Below are positions 8,651 to 17,643 of a DNA stretch of 64,000 bases, piece after piece (the first letter of the stretch is position 1; each line of letters starts with the position of its first letter). A program made the position numbers and the translations under genes. The notes below the pieces were generated by a model, which worked only from the letters and a program-made list of their open reading frames with translations, had not been told where the DNA came from and did no database searches. The DNA comes from Amycolatopsis sp. CA-230715 (lineage in GTDB: Bacteria; Actinomycetota; Actinomycetes; Mycobacteriales; Pseudonocardiaceae): NCBI RefSeq assembly GCF_018736145.1, contig NZ_CP059997.1, positions 9,919,501-9,983,500 on the forward strand, in the 5' to 3' direction.

Positions 8651-9118
8651 CTATGGCGTGGATTCCTCGTCAGACACCCGGGCGTCGAGGTCATCTCGCA
8701 ACCGCAGGTCGAGCACGGACTGGGGGTCGGCACAGGCAGCGACCGCCTGGATCTCCCGGGACAGTCGTCGGATGTTCAGCCGCGTCTGATCCAAACGCTG
8801 CTGCTCCCGCGCGAGCTCGGCGAAGGCGCGCCGCAGCCACGCCTCGTTCTCACCGACGGGATCGTCCGAGAGCAGGACGGCGACGGGCACGTCCAGCACT
8901 TTGGCGGCGGCGACCACCTCGTCGACCCGAGCCGCGCGCCTGGCCTGCTCGATGCGTGTGATCGTCGACGGGTCGACGTTCATGCCGAGCACCGCGCTGA
9001 CACGCCGGGCAAGCTCGGCCTGGCTGATGTTACGACGTTCCCGCTCCTGGCGCAGACGGCGGGCGAACACGTCGGTGGGTAGCGGGTCCAGCGGGTCCAG
9101 CGGGTCCAGCGAGTTCAT
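8651..9118 (-). CDS. XRE-family helix-turn-helix regulator
   Basis: A 155-residue protein. The N-terminal HTH is of Cro/CI type: FARRLRQERERRNISQAELA, then VDPSTITRIEQARR, spanning about residues 15-75. The C-terminal half is a coiled-coil-like helix (AFAELAREQQRLDQTRLNIR) that may dimerise. The start is set at the ATG at 9116-9118; the frame is open further upstream, but that sequence has no protein-like composition. The first codons contain three tandem 9-bp repeats encoding LDP-LDP-LDP. It faces away from the conjugation operon across a 685-bp intergenic region and is a candidate repressor of it; no operator was demonstrated. Confidence 0.82.
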   Translation of the reverse strand: MNSLDPLDPLDPLPTDVFARRLRQERERRNISQAELARRVSAVLGMNVDPSTITRIEQARRAARVDEVVAAAKVLDVPVAVLLSDDPVGENEAWLRRAFAELAREQQRLDQTRLNIRRLSREIQAVAACADPQSVLDLRLRDDLDARVSDEESTP

Positions 9119-9620
9119 CGTGATCTGACAGCTCCCGGTCGGCAGCGCGGAACGACAGCCTAGGGCCCACCTCGCCGTACGTCCCGCAGCGGTGTTATGG
9201 CTGCAAAGTACACAGGTCGCTGAACTGGTGGCGACTCGCGGACCACGAGTGACTGGTATCCGAGTGCCGCGACAGGCATGCCGTGGATGTTCGTGCGGCA
9301 CCCTCACCACCGATGTCACCGCAGCGGCATGTCCCACGGCGCCCTGGGCCGCGCGAGGTGCCGGCCAGGCCCTCCCGCCGGTGCGGCGGTTGTGCCCTCG
9401 TGTGCGACGCAGCCGCAAGGCTTGGCCCCGCGGAACGGGCGCTCGCTCATGGTGCTTGAGTCCGCCCCGACACGGGCCTGGTGGAGGCGCCATCGCATCG
9501 CGCCTTTCCCGGTAGAAGTCCGCCCCCACCGCCTCGTAACGAGCGCGCGAGTCGACCGCGCACCCGAGCCCCACCGGCCCCGTCGAAGTGACATCACCGC
9601 ACCACTGGCCTCACCCACGG

Positions 9621-9690
9621 AAGGCTATCGACTCGTATTCTCTTGGCTTATCGACTCCCTTTGCGACTCATCAGTCGTATACTGTCGTTG
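9621..9690 (+). promoter_or_regulatory. Candidate promoter/operator with TATCGACT motifs upstream of the conjugation operon
   Basis: This AT-richer patch sits in the 685-bp gap 9119-9803, which otherwise shows no convincing gene. It carries TATCGACTCGTATTC (9626-9640), TTATCGACTCCC (9648-9659), a CTTTGCGACTC copy, and a -10-like TATACT at 9678-9683. The same GGCTATCGACT-S-GTATTC string recurs at 15488-15505, and related motifs precede other operons of this element. Confidence 0.55.
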
Positions 9691-9803
9691 AATCACTGCC
9701 ACGTACACGTGTTCGAGTCACCACGCGGCCATGCCGCTTACCCCCTGCCGCCGTGGACTTGCCAGCCACGCACCAGCACAACGACGGGCGCGAAAGGACA
9801 ACC

Positions 9804-10175
9804 ATGACAACGATCTACGAGGCGGCACTGCACGCCCATGTTGGGGTGACGCTGCCGACCGCTGGCTGGGATGTGACGAGCTTCCTGCAGAACGGCAAAT
9901 CCCAGGTCGAGACGTGGGGCGGTCTTTTTCTGATGCTCATCGGCGTCGCGGGCCTGATCTGGGGCGGCGTGAGCGGCGTCCGGAAACTGATGGCCAACCA
10001 GCAAACGAGCGCTCAACAGGCAGGGTGGGCGAAGATCGCTGGGCTCGTTCTGGTTGGCGGAGCGCTCGCCACCGGCGGCTTCCAGCTGGTCTCGACGGTG
10101 GGCTCCGGTGGTCAGCAGACCATCGAGGACCTGGGCGGCGGCACCGTGATCGCTGCACCAGTCGACGGTCGTTAG
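9804..10175 (+). CDS. Small two-TM membrane protein, VirB2/TrbC-like
   Basis: A 123-residue protein beginning at the ATG at 9804, with GAAAGGA 6-12 bp upstream. It has two hydrophobic helices, FLMLIGVAGLIWGGVSGV (about 47-65) and IAGLVLVGGALATGG (about 84-99), joined by a short charged loop (RKLMANQQTS). Size and topology match conjugation pilin-like/VirB2-type subunits of type IV secretion, and it is the first gene of the transfer operon. A conserved signal peptidase site is not evident. The role is inferred from topology and position only. Confidence 0.65.
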   Translation: MTTIYEAALHAHVGVTLPTAGWDVTSFLQNGKSQVETWGGLFLMLIGVAGLIWGGVSGVRKLMANQQTSAQQAGWAKIAGLVLVGGALATGGFQLVSTVGSGGQQTIEDLGGGTVIAAPVDGR

Positions 10176-10227
10176 CCGACACGGTGTGCGCGGGGCACGG
10201 GATCGAGGATCACCAGGAGCCACGGAT

Positions 10228-11538
10228 ATGGGTATCAAAGACACCGCGGCGGCCTTCGGACGGCGGTTCAAGCTCGACTCACACCACGCGATCGAACGGT
10301 TCGGCGTCCTCGTCGGAATCTTCGCACTCACAGGCGTGATCGTGATCGGCGGTGCGGTGGCCTCCGCTATCCACTCGGACACCGACGCCCTGTCGCGCAC
10401 CGCGTTGTACACCACGTCGTTCACCACGTCGAAGACCCACCTCAAGGGCACTGTGGACGGGGTCTACACCAATTCGGCCCGGGACAGGGCGTTGGTGGTG
10501 ATGCATTTCCCGGCGAGCGCGCGGATGTCGTTCAACGCGGCGGACTACCAGGCGTTCCTTCTGGGATCAGACGCCAATCTCGCCAGCGAGCCGGTGAGCA
10601 CGCGCGGGATCACCGGTTCGGTCCACGTCTTCGGCTCGACCGGGTACGTCGGGGTCCTGCTCCAGGCCAGCGAACCGTTCGGCATCCAGGTGCTCAACCT
10701 GACCATCCGCGCCAACGCCGAACTGGCCTACACCGAACCGAAACAGAGCCAGCGGGACGAGGGGAAACTGGCGGACGACGCGAGTTTCCGGGAACACGAC
10801 CAGTGGCGGATCTTCGTCAACCCCGGGGCGAGCGGGGCCAGGCAGATCCCCGCCCTGGACTCGGCGAGGTTCGATCCGGCACGGGCGTATTACGATGTCG
10901 CGCTCAGCAACGACGAGCAGGCGATCCGGGGGAAACTCGACCAGAAGCTACTGTCGATGCGCGCGAATCTGACGCAGATCCAGTCCTACACCACCGAGCT
11001 GGCCACGACGAAGGTCGACGGACTCTTCCTCAAGCCACCCCCGGTACCGGCTGGTGTCGCCGGGGACACCGTCACCGGCGTGTCATCGGCCGAGGCCAAG
11101 AACGGTGTCTCGACGCTCACGCTCGACAGCCGCACTGTCGTTCCCGGCGGCGTCACGCTCAACTGGCGCGCGGGCAACGTGTACGCCGGGTACCTGAGCA
11201 CCCTGGTGCCGCCCGGACAGAGCCATGCCGAGTTCCTGGCGAAGAAGCACAGCGAGACCACCGGCGGCACCCTGGGCCAGCAGATCTCGAGCCTGCCGTG
11301 GATCCTGTCCGACGGCTCGAATCTCAAGACCGACTACCGAACGTCGGATGTGACCATGCGGCCCCTGGTCACCATCATGAACAGCTTGTCGCAGGCCTAC
11401 CAGGACTACGCCAAAGGCAAGTCGGAATACCAGACCGAGCTGTTGCTCGATCTCCTGCGGCTGGACGCGAAGCTCCGCGATGTGCAAGCCAACAGCTCCC
11501 TGCGCGAGGGCACCGGTGTCCTGCGCACGCTCTACTGA
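10228..11538 (+). CDS. Single-TM conjugation-region protein of unknown fold
   Basis: A 436-residue protein; the ATG at 10228 is preceded by AGGAG at 10214-10218. One N-terminal membrane helix (VLVGIFALTGVIVIGGAVASA, about 28-48) is followed by about 390 extracytoplasmic residues. These have beta-rich stretches (SVHVFGSTGYVGVLLQAS, GVTLNWRAGNVYAGYLS) and a helical C-terminus. It lies between the VirB2-like and peptidoglycan hydrolase genes, so it is probably a structural part of the conjugative channel. No family is recognised with confidence. Confidence 0.7.
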   Translation: MGIKDTAAAFGRRFKLDSHHAIERFGVLVGIFALTGVIVIGGAVASAIHSDTDALSRTALYTTSFTTSKTHLKGTVDGVYTNSARDRALVVMHFPASARMSFNAADYQAFLLGSDANLASEPVSTRGITGSVHVFGSTGYVGVLLQASEPFGIQVLNLTIRANAELAYTEPKQSQRDEGKLADDASFREHDQWRIFVNPGASGARQIPALDSARFDPARAYYDVALSNDEQAIRGKLDQKLLSMRANLTQIQSYTTELATTKVDGLFLKPPPVPAGVAGDTVTGVSSAEAKNGVSTLTLDSRTVVPGGVTLNWRAGNVYAGYLSTLVPPGQSHAEFLAKKHSETTGGTLGQQISSLPWILSDGSNLKTDYRTSDVTMRPLVTIMNSLSQAYQDYAKGKSEYQTELLLDLLRLDAKLRDVQANSSLREGTGVLRTLY

Positions 11539-11592
11539 CACCGCGCTCCCCCGCTCGCGGCGACCAGACGACGTGGACCCGAAAGGACGATC

Positions 11593-13692
11593 ATGGCCAC
11601 CCACAGGCCGCCAACGGCGGGCGAGTCCGCCTCTCCGACGACGCCGGAGGCGGGGGCCCCGACGGCGCTCTCACGCAAATCCCTGGTACCCCGGGTCGAG
11701 CAGGTGGCGCCGACGACGCAGTCCGCGGCGGCCACCGGTCCTGCCGGACGCGGGACCAAAAGCCTGAATACGACGGACAACGCGAGACGCGCGTTCGTCC
11801 TGGCACGCACCGCGGCCGAGGGAAACGGAGTCGCGGCCGACAACTCCCGGGACGCTGCCGGGAGCGACGCAACGCGGCGAATCGCCCGCGCCACAGCGAT
11901 GGGAGCCGTGCGCGGCGCCGCGTCACGGGACGCCCCCCGGGGCGTAGTGGCGAGCGCCGCCGCCGGAGCGGTCCGGGGTAGCGCGGCGGAACTCATCGCG
12001 GGCGGCTCGCTCGCCGCCCCGACGACGAAGCGCCTCAGCGCCGGAGGCACCAGCTACGACCGCGACGCGGAGGACGCCGGCACCGGGCCGGGCGCGACAA
12101 CGCTCAAAGCGGCCGCCGCCGCGGGAACCGCCGCCGCTCCCCCGGCCATGACGATGGTGCTGTTCGCGGCGTTCCTCGCCTGGCTGAAATCCATGTTCTT
12201 CGCGGCCCTGGCGCTCATGGCCAACGTCGGCAGCATGCTGTGGTCGTTTCTGGCGAGCGTGGTCAAGGCGGTCCTCCACACGATCACCGCACCGTTCATC
12301 GCGATCGGGACCTTCGTCGCCAACACCGTCGGCGCGGTATTCGGCGTCGCCGTGTCCGCGGTGGTCGCGCCCGCGGCGGCGGCGATCTCGGGCGTGGCAG
12401 TCGGGGCCATGGTGGTCGCGCTGGTGGCCGCCGCCGTAGCCGGTGTTCTCGACACGACCGCGTTGACCGAGGGCAGACTCGATTCCGGCGCCCACCACTG
12501 CGCGGCCGATGCCCAGGACCGCAACGATGGCGGTGGGCTAGGTGTCGTGGTCCCGGCGAACACCGAGGCGAACGCCAAGACCGTCTATTCGGTACTCAAG
12601 GGCTGGGGAATGCCGGACGAGAACATCGCCGGGATCCTGGGCAACTGGAGCCAGGAATCGGGAATCGACCCGACCTCGGTGGAAAGCATCTTCACCGAGC
12701 CCTACACACTCGGGCCCCGCAAGAAGGCCGCGTGGGCGGGCAACTTCACCCACGTACCGGGACAGGCCCACGGTGGAATCGGCCTGGGGCAATGGTCGAA
12801 CGGCCGCACGATGCTGTTGCTGGACTACGCCAGGGCCAAGAACGTCGACTGGTTCACGATCCAAACTCAGCTCGCGTTCATGGTGCAGGGCGACAATCCG
12901 GGCGACGTGGCCGTGTTCACCAGCATGATCACGGCGAAGCAGCCCTCACCGTCCGCCGCGGCCTACCACTTTCACGGCGCCTGGGAACGATCCGCCGACG
13001 ACGCGAGCCGAACGGCGTTACGCGCGAGGGCGGCGGAGATGTGGTTCGCCAGGATGAGCGGCTGGAAAGCCGACGGCGCGGTCGCCGGGAGTGTCGCGAC
13101 CATCGTCGGACAAGCCGTGACCAGCGCGAGCACCGCCATCGCCACGAACTCCGGCGACTGCGGCGACACGAACTCCCACCGCGACACCGGCAGTGGCGGA
13201 CTCACCCCGAAGAGCGGCGGGATGACCCAGGACGAAGCACAGAAGATGGTCGACCTGTTCAACACCGAAGGGGACAAGTTCCTCGACGCCCGCTACGGCG
13301 ACACCGGAGGTCCTGGGTCGTGCGGCAGCAACCATGCCGAGAACTGCGTCAGCTTCTCGACCTACTTCGCCAACAAGTACACGACCTACCAGTCCTATCC
13401 CCGAGGCAACGGGATCACGACCGCGGGCACGATCGCCCACGACATGGGCAAGCAGTTGTCGCCGACCCCGACTCCGTATTCGATCGGGTCGGGCCCGAGC
13501 TCCAGCCCAGCCGGTCACACCCTCGTGGTACTCGGCGTACAGGGCGATCGGCTGATCCTGGGCGAGGCGGGCTACTGCGAGTTCATGGGCCGAGTCCGTG
13601 TAGGGAGTGCCCAGTCGATGGCGGCCACAGGCTGGCGATTCGTGGACCTCTCGGACTCACTGCTCCCCGCCGACAAAATCACGAAGTCCTGA
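11593..13692 (+). CDS. Membrane-tethered bifunctional peptidoglycan hydrolase of the conjugation apparatus
   Basis: A 699-residue protein; the ATG at 11593 follows GAAAGGA. Residues 1-180 are Ala/Arg-rich and probably cytoplasmic. Residues 186-285 contain several hydrophobic helices. Residues about 320-490 resemble a phage-tail-lysozyme/transglycosylase-like domain: IAGILGNWSQESG with candidate catalytic E355, then GGIGLGQWSNGR. Residues 540-699 look like a CHAP/NlpC-type amidase, with C585 in ENCVSFSTYF and H642 in AGHTLVVLG. In Gram-positive conjugation a VirB1-like enzyme with two hydrolase domains opens the wall for the channel. The extra membrane segments could also supply a VirB6-like function, which is inference. 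Confidence 0.8.
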   Translation: MATHRPPTAGESASPTTPEAGAPTALSRKSLVPRVEQVAPTTQSAAATGPAGRGTKSLNTTDNARRAFVLARTAAEGNGVAADNSRDAAGSDATRRIARATAMGAVRGAASRDAPRGVVASAAAGAVRGSAAELIAGGSLAAPTTKRLSAGGTSYDRDAEDAGTGPGATTLKAAAAAGTAAAPPAMTMVLFAAFLAWLKSMFFAALALMANVGSMLWSFLASVVKAVLHTITAPFIAIGTFVANTVGAVFGVAVSAVVAPAAAAISGVAVGAMVVALVAAAVAGVLDTTALTEGRLDSGAHHCAADAQDRNDGGGLGVVVPANTEANAKTVYSVLKGWGMPDENIAGILGNWSQESGIDPTSVESIFTEPYTLGPRKKAAWAGNFTHVPGQAHGGIGLGQWSNGRTMLLLDYARAKNVDWFTIQTQLAFMVQGDNPGDVAVFTSMITAKQPSPSAAAYHFHGAWERSADDASRTALRARAAEMWFARMSGWKADGAVAGSVATIVGQAVTSASTAIATNSGDCGDTNSHRDTGSGGLTPKSGGMTQDEAQKMVDLFNTEGDKFLDARYGDTGGPGSCGSNHAENCVSFSTYFANKYTTYQSYPRGNGITTAGTIAHDMGKQLSPTPTPYSIGSGPSSSPAGHTLVVLGVQGDRLILGEAGYCEFMGRVRVGSAQSMAATGWRFVDLSDSLLPADKITKS

Positions 13693-13849
13693 TCCGCGAT
13701 GTCCCGAGCCCGACGCGGCCTTGGCTATCCCGCGGATGCGTCGTGCCGGAACATCCCGGCCAGGAGCTATTCGGCCTGGACGCCGGATCCGCAAGCCGGG
13801 CCGGGCCGGCTCTGAGCCGTATCCACCGACTACGCGAAAAGGGGCGTCC

Positions 13850-14743
13850 ATGGCGGGCGACACGGGCGACAAGACCCGAGCACGGCAACCGCGTCGGGAT
13901 CGACGTGCGCGCGCGAAGCACAGCGGCGCGGAACTCGAAGCACGATTCGCGCGCTGGCGCGACCACCGACACGCCCGCCGTGCGACCCGCACGCCCGAAG
14001 TCCGGTCACGCACGCGCCGCCGCGCGGCGGCCGTGGTCACGGGCGCGGCGATCGTCGCCCTAGTCGCGACCTCGGCGGCGACCCGAGACAACGTCGAGGC
14101 GCAACGCTCGGCCAACGACGCGGCCATCGCGGCGCGACAGGCGCGTCTGGCCGCCGCCGAGGCGGCGCCGGAGACGGCCGGTCTCCAGGCCCGGCTGCGG
14201 AAGCTCTCCCGGGCGGCCGCGACCGACGCGGCCAAGGTCCGGGACGCGCAACAGGCCTACGCGCCGCTGTACTACGACGCCAGCCGTCAACCGACAGCGG
14301 AGAACGGCACGCCGAACACGGCGATGCTCCTCACCGCCGAGCATCGCAAGGCCCTCGCCCCGCTGTTCGACCCGAAGTCCTCCGTCGTCGACGATCGCGA
14401 CGCCTATTCCTGGCACAACGTCCTTCCCTTCGATGAGGACACTCGAATCGACCCCCGCTTCGCCTGGTACGTCCGCTACGACGGCGAGGACGCCTCGCCC
14501 CCCGGCGGCTACGCGTGGTCGGTCGAGACGGTGACACCCGACCTGCGCGGCACGACAGCGGACACCGCGACAGCTGTCTGGCTGTGCAGGGACACCGGCA
14601 CGGGCGAGGTCCTGGCCTGGGCGAGCGCGGGCTACACCTACGACGGCACACGAGGTCTTTTCAGCAAGCTCGGCGTCGTCGTGACCGCGGCCGGCGCGGC
14701 CCACGAGCACCCTGTGCCCCCGGGAACGGGCGGACCACGATGA
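13850..14743 (+). CDS. VirB8-like single-TM protein, copy 1
   Basis: A 297-residue protein; the ATG at 13850 lies after GAAAAGGGG. A long Arg-rich cytoplasmic head (about 60 residues) is followed by one membrane helix (AAAVVTGAAIVALVATSA, about 64-81) and an Ala-rich coiled segment. The outer domain of about 170 residues ends in a beta-rich part (YAWSVETVTPDL, ATAVWLCRD, EVLAWASAGYTYDG). This layout matches VirB8/TcpC-like or Mce-associated proteins with an NTF2-like domain. It is first of four consecutive genes of the same architecture, and its stop overlaps the next start (ATGA). Confidence 0.65.
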   Translation: MAGDTGDKTRARQPRRDRRARAKHSGAELEARFARWRDHRHARRATRTPEVRSRTRRRAAAVVTGAAIVALVATSAATRDNVEAQRSANDAAIAARQARLAAAEAAPETAGLQARLRKLSRAAATDAAKVRDAQQAYAPLYYDASRQPTAENGTPNTAMLLTAEHRKALAPLFDPKSSVVDDRDAYSWHNVLPFDEDTRIDPRFAWYVRYDGEDASPPGGYAWSVETVTPDLRGTTADTATAVWLCRDTGTGEVLAWASAGYTYDGTRGLFSKLGVVVTAAGAAHEHPVPPGTGGPR

Positions 14744-15456
14744 GAAAACCAGTCCGGGTCGCGGACACGACGCGCGATGACGCGGCACCCGGGTTCGCGC
14801 GACGTAACGCCTGGGTCCTGGCGGGGGTGGTGCTGCTGGCCGCGATCGCCTTCGCCGCCACAATCATCTGGGCGGGGCAGCGCACAGCACTCGAGGAACA
14901 GCGGCACCAGATCGAGGTCGCGGACGGACGAATCACGCTGGCGGAGCGACGCACATCCGAACGCGTCGATACCGACGTCCTGACCTCGCTGGGCCTGAAC
15001 CGCGCCCGGATCGACCGCGACACCGCGCTCATCGGATCACTGGTCCGGACCGCGTTCACCTGGGACTCGGGCACGACGTACGACCAGGCACGCACCACGC
15101 TCCAGCACCGTTTCGGCCTGCGAGACGACGGCGAATTCCTCACCCGGTTCATGCCCGCCTCCCGATACAACGAGGACGCCACAGGCACCCGGTACTACTA
15201 CCTCGACAGCGAGGGCGTGAACTCGACGGTCGTGGCTTCACCGGACGTCGACGTCGTCAACGCCGCCGCGGGCGAGTACTCCTACCTCGTCCGCGCGGAC
15301 ATCCAGATCACCTCCGACGCCCCGCGGCAGCACGCCAGCCGTCCCCTCGTGGCAGCCGACCGCACCGTGCTGCTGCACGTCACGATCGACGCCCAGAAAC
15401 GCGTTTCGCGGCTCACCGGCATCCCGGCGAGCGGACCGACCCGCCATTCCCGATGA
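14740..15456 (+). CDS. VirB8-like single-TM protein, copy 2
   Basis: A 238-residue protein translationally coupled to the preceding gene (4-bp overlap). It has a short basic cytoplasmic part, a TM helix (AWVLAGVVLLAAIAFAATII, about 24-43), a helical stalk (ALEEQRHQIEVADGRITLAE) and an outer domain. The outer domain has the recurring element TWDSGTTYDQARTTLQHRFG...FLTRFMPA, which is also recognisable in copy 4 as SSVSSRGVRRTQAALDARYP. The shared element argues that these are divergent paralogues, likely oligomerising channel components. Confidence 0.65.
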   Translation: MRKPVRVADTTRDDAAPGFARRNAWVLAGVVLLAAIAFAATIIWAGQRTALEEQRHQIEVADGRITLAERRTSERVDTDVLTSLGLNRARIDRDTALIGSLVRTAFTWDSGTTYDQARTTLQHRFGLRDDGEFLTRFMPASRYNEDATGTRYYYLDSEGVNSTVVASPDVDVVNAAAGEYSYLVRADIQITSDAPRQHASRPLVAADRTVLLHVTIDAQKRVSRLTGIPASGPTRHSR

Positions 15457-15465
15457 CACGACTCC

Positions 15466-15510
15466 CTTTCGACTCGACTTATTGATAGGCTATCGACTGG
15501 TATTCGAGTT
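15466..15510 (+). promoter_or_regulatory. Candidate internal promoter/operator with TATCGACT motif
   Basis: The gap between VirB8-like copies 2 and 3 contains CTTTCGACTCG (15466-15476) and TATCGACTGGTATTC (15491-15505). The second differs at one base from 9626-9640, and the first recurs exactly at 31150-31160. It lies 20-65 bp before the next ATG. Such identity between two intergenic sites in one element suggests a common binding protein or polymerase. Confidence 0.5.
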
Positions 15511-15530
15511 GAATGGTGTGGAGAGGGACG

Positions 15531-16343
15531 ATGGCAGCCGCTGAGGACGAGGAGCCGGGCGCCCACCCCGCGGGCTCCAAGCGCAGGAAGCGTTTCGTGA
15601 CCCCCGCCCCGAACGCCGCGGCGGCCGGTGATCAGACCGAGGCCGCACCACACCCGGAACTCGATCCCCCACCCGCGCTGATGAGCCGCCGAACGATGGT
15701 CGGTGGCGCCGCGATGGCCACCACCGCCGTGGTGTGTTTCGCGCTCACGATCGGGTTCTCCGGAAACGGGAACGGTGCGAACGACGCGGCCGCACACCAG
15801 GTGTCGTCGTTGCGTGAGCAGATTCGCCTCGCCGCGGCGAAGACCGACGCCCTGCCGAAAGCCACCGACGCGGCACGGGGACTGGTCACGGCCCAGACGT
15901 CGGCCGATCATGTCGCGTCGCTGCAAAACGACTATCGATACCTGACGCCCCGGGCCACCGCGGACGGGGCACTCGACACCGACGCCACGGCATCGATCCG
16001 CCGCAATCTCGCCCCCTACTTCGCGCCGTCCGCCGGGCAGGACGCGCTCGGCCCCTGGTATCTGCTCGCCAGCGACAGAAACGTTCCCGCGGGGGCGGGC
16101 ATCCCGATGAGCTTCGACTCGGGGTTCACCTGGATCGCCGAGCGCCCCTACACCGTGACCGAGGACGGCACGGTTCGCATCACCTGGCTGGCCGTCGAGA
16201 CACGGCCCGCGGCCGGTCGTACCGCTCAGGTGTACGCGTGGGCCCAGGCTGATTTCGACCTGACACGCACCACGTTCACGACCGCGCAAACCGGGACGAC
16301 GGCGCTGGGCGAGTCACTGCGGATGGCGGTGATCCGATCGTGA
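15531..16343 (+). CDS. VirB8-like single-TM protein, copy 3
   Basis: A 270-residue protein starting at 15531 after a GGAGAGGGA ribosome binding site; an ATG at 15513 is possible but has no good site. It has a 55-residue polar head with basic patch SKRRKRF, a TM helix (VGGAAMATTAVVCFALTIGF, about 63-82), a coiled stalk and an outer domain. The outer domain has GPWYLLASDRN, FTWIAERPYTV and VRITWLAVETRP, similar in arrangement to copy 1. It overlaps the next gene by 4 bp (GTGA). Confidence 0.65.
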   Translation: MAAAEDEEPGAHPAGSKRRKRFVTPAPNAAAAGDQTEAAPHPELDPPPALMSRRTMVGGAAMATTAVVCFALTIGFSGNGNGANDAAAHQVSSLREQIRLAAAKTDALPKATDAARGLVTAQTSADHVASLQNDYRYLTPRATADGALDTDATASIRRNLAPYFAPSAGQDALGPWYLLASDRNVPAGAGIPMSFDSGFTWIAERPYTVTEDGTVRITWLAVETRPAAGRTAQVYAWAQADFDLTRTTFTTAQTGTTALGESLRMAVIRS

Positions 16344-17086
16344 GCGGGCGCGCGCACGACTGGCTACGGGATCATGCCAGCGCGGTCGTGGTGTGCGGCA
16401 CCGGCGCGCTGCTGGCGGTGTCCCTGTGGTCTCTGGGGACTGCCCTGACCGACTCGGGGCCCGCGAACGCGGACGCCGAGTTACCCAGCATGATCACGAC
16501 GCTCAATCGTGACCTGGGCACCGCGCGGGACCGGCTCCGCGCCAAGACCGACACGCTCTCGCATGAGGTGTCCCAGGTCGACCTCCAGCGGATCGAGCGG
16601 GACCGGGCCGCGAGCAGGGCCGTGCTGCTCAGCCTCGTCGATTCCTCGGTCTCCAGCCGAGGTGTGCGGCGAACCCAGGCCGCACTCGACGCTCGGTACC
16701 CGTTCTTGACCACCTCGGTCTTGACCCAGTTCGTCCCGGACTGGATGGCGGCGACGGGCGCGGCCCACGGCGTCGGCACGGCCTACCGGCTGGCCTCGTT
16801 CGACGTCACGGTCAACGCCGTGCGGGGAGCGGACTACAGCTACATCGGACTGGCGCGTCTCGACCCCGTCGCGCCCCGCCCCGGGAACCCGTTCACGAGC
16901 GAGTACCTGCTGGTGGGTGCCGGCACCCACCAGGACGGCACCGTGTCCGCGTTCGAGGTCTGCCGGGCGTCGGCGGCGACGCGAGACTCGCTCCTCGCCG
17001 CCGAGCGGCAGAAGGCCACTCCGCCGGACGGCACGACAGCGCCGCTCGGCGGCGGTCGACCGCCCACACCACCGGCTCCGCGCTAA
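16340..17086 (+). CDS. VirB8-like single-TM protein, copy 4
   Basis: A 248-residue protein using a GTG start that overlaps the preceding stop. A very short cytoplasmic N-terminus precedes a TM helix (VVVCGTGALLAVSLWSLGTAL, about 15-35), a helical stalk with many charged residues and an outer domain ending in a Pro-rich tail. The GVRRTQAALDARYPFL...LTQFVPDWM segment aligns by eye with copy 2. Four such proteins in one operon suggest a hetero-oligomeric channel rather than redundancy. Confidence 0.65.
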   Translation: MSGRAHDWLRDHASAVVVCGTGALLAVSLWSLGTALTDSGPANADAELPSMITTLNRDLGTARDRLRAKTDTLSHEVSQVDLQRIERDRAASRAVLLSLVDSSVSSRGVRRTQAALDARYPFLTTSVLTQFVPDWMAATGAAHGVGTAYRLASFDVTVNAVRGADYSYIGLARLDPVAPRPGNPFTSEYLLVGAGTHQDGTVSAFEVCRASAATRDSLLAAERQKATPPDGTTAPLGGGRPPTPPAPR

Positions 17087-17121
17087 CCGAAACCCGACGA
17101 TGCGAGGAAGGTGAGACAGCC

Positions 17122-17643
17122 ATGACGACCCAGGCCGTGGATACGGCGAGCGAGGCGACCGGGATCGAGGACGCCGGGCGGCCCGCGGGTGCGACGCGGC
17201 GCGGGGCCCAGACCGGGCAGCGCCGGTCGCGGTGGTGGTTCCCGCGCCGGACGGGGCAACGGACGCCCGCTCACCCCCGCGGTGGGCGGATGTCGATCAC
17301 GGTGCTGGCCGGCGCTATTCGGCTGCTCGTGCTCGTCGCGGACTATCTGCTGGCGTTCGTCACCGCGACGGTGGTGATTCCCGAGCTCGCCGTGTGGCTG
17401 CACCGAACCTCCGGCGCGGGCAGCGGGAAACTCACGATCGACGGCACGGTCGCGATGTGGGCGGTGCCCCTGGTGTTCCTGGTCGCGATCCTGACTGTGG
17501 GCGAGATCGCCGTGATGCGGGCGCTGTGGCAGTGGGCATCAAGGGCGATCCGCACGATCCGCGACCGCCGCAGCGCCGCGGAACCGACTCTGGCCCGAAC
17601 CGGACGTCGACGGGCCACGCGCAAACAGAAGAAGCGCACGTGA
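17122..17643 (+). CDS. Small two-TM protein of the conjugation operon
   Basis: A 173-residue protein; the ATG at 17122 follows GGAAGGTGAG. The N-terminal 55 residues are basic and polar. Two hydrophobic helices follow: VLAGAIRLLVLVADYLLAFV (about 60-80) and AMWAVPLVFLVAILTVGEIAV (about 110-130). The C-terminal tail is highly basic, ending TRKQKKRT. The second helix is followed by WQWASRAIR. The function is unrecognised; its position between VirB8-like genes and the relaxase region suggests a membrane component of transfer. It shares one base with the next start (TGATG). Confidence 0.6.
   Translation: MTTQAVDTASEATGIEDAGRPAGATRRGAQTGQRRSRWWFPRRTGQRTPAHPRGGRMSITVLAGAIRLLVLVADYLLAFVTATVVIPELAVWLHRTSGAGSGKLTIDGTVAMWAVPLVFLVAILTVGEIAVMRALWQWASRAIRTIRDRRSAAEPTLARTGRRRATRKQKKRT

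Noticed and set aside
9069..9112. Three tandem CGGGTCCAG units as a possible CRISPR or iteron
   Set aside because: They lie inside the coding sequence of the XRE gene as LDP repeats, have no spacers, and are too short.
9119..9574. N-terminal extension of the XRE regulator frame
   Set aside because: The extension is Arg/Gly/Pro-rich without predicted structure; the ATG at 9116-9118 directly precedes the HTH domain.
17232..17642. N-terminal extension of the 328-residue protein into the preceding gene
   Set aside because: It overlaps the two-TM gene in another frame with shadow-like composition; TGATG coupling at 17641-17645 supports the later start.
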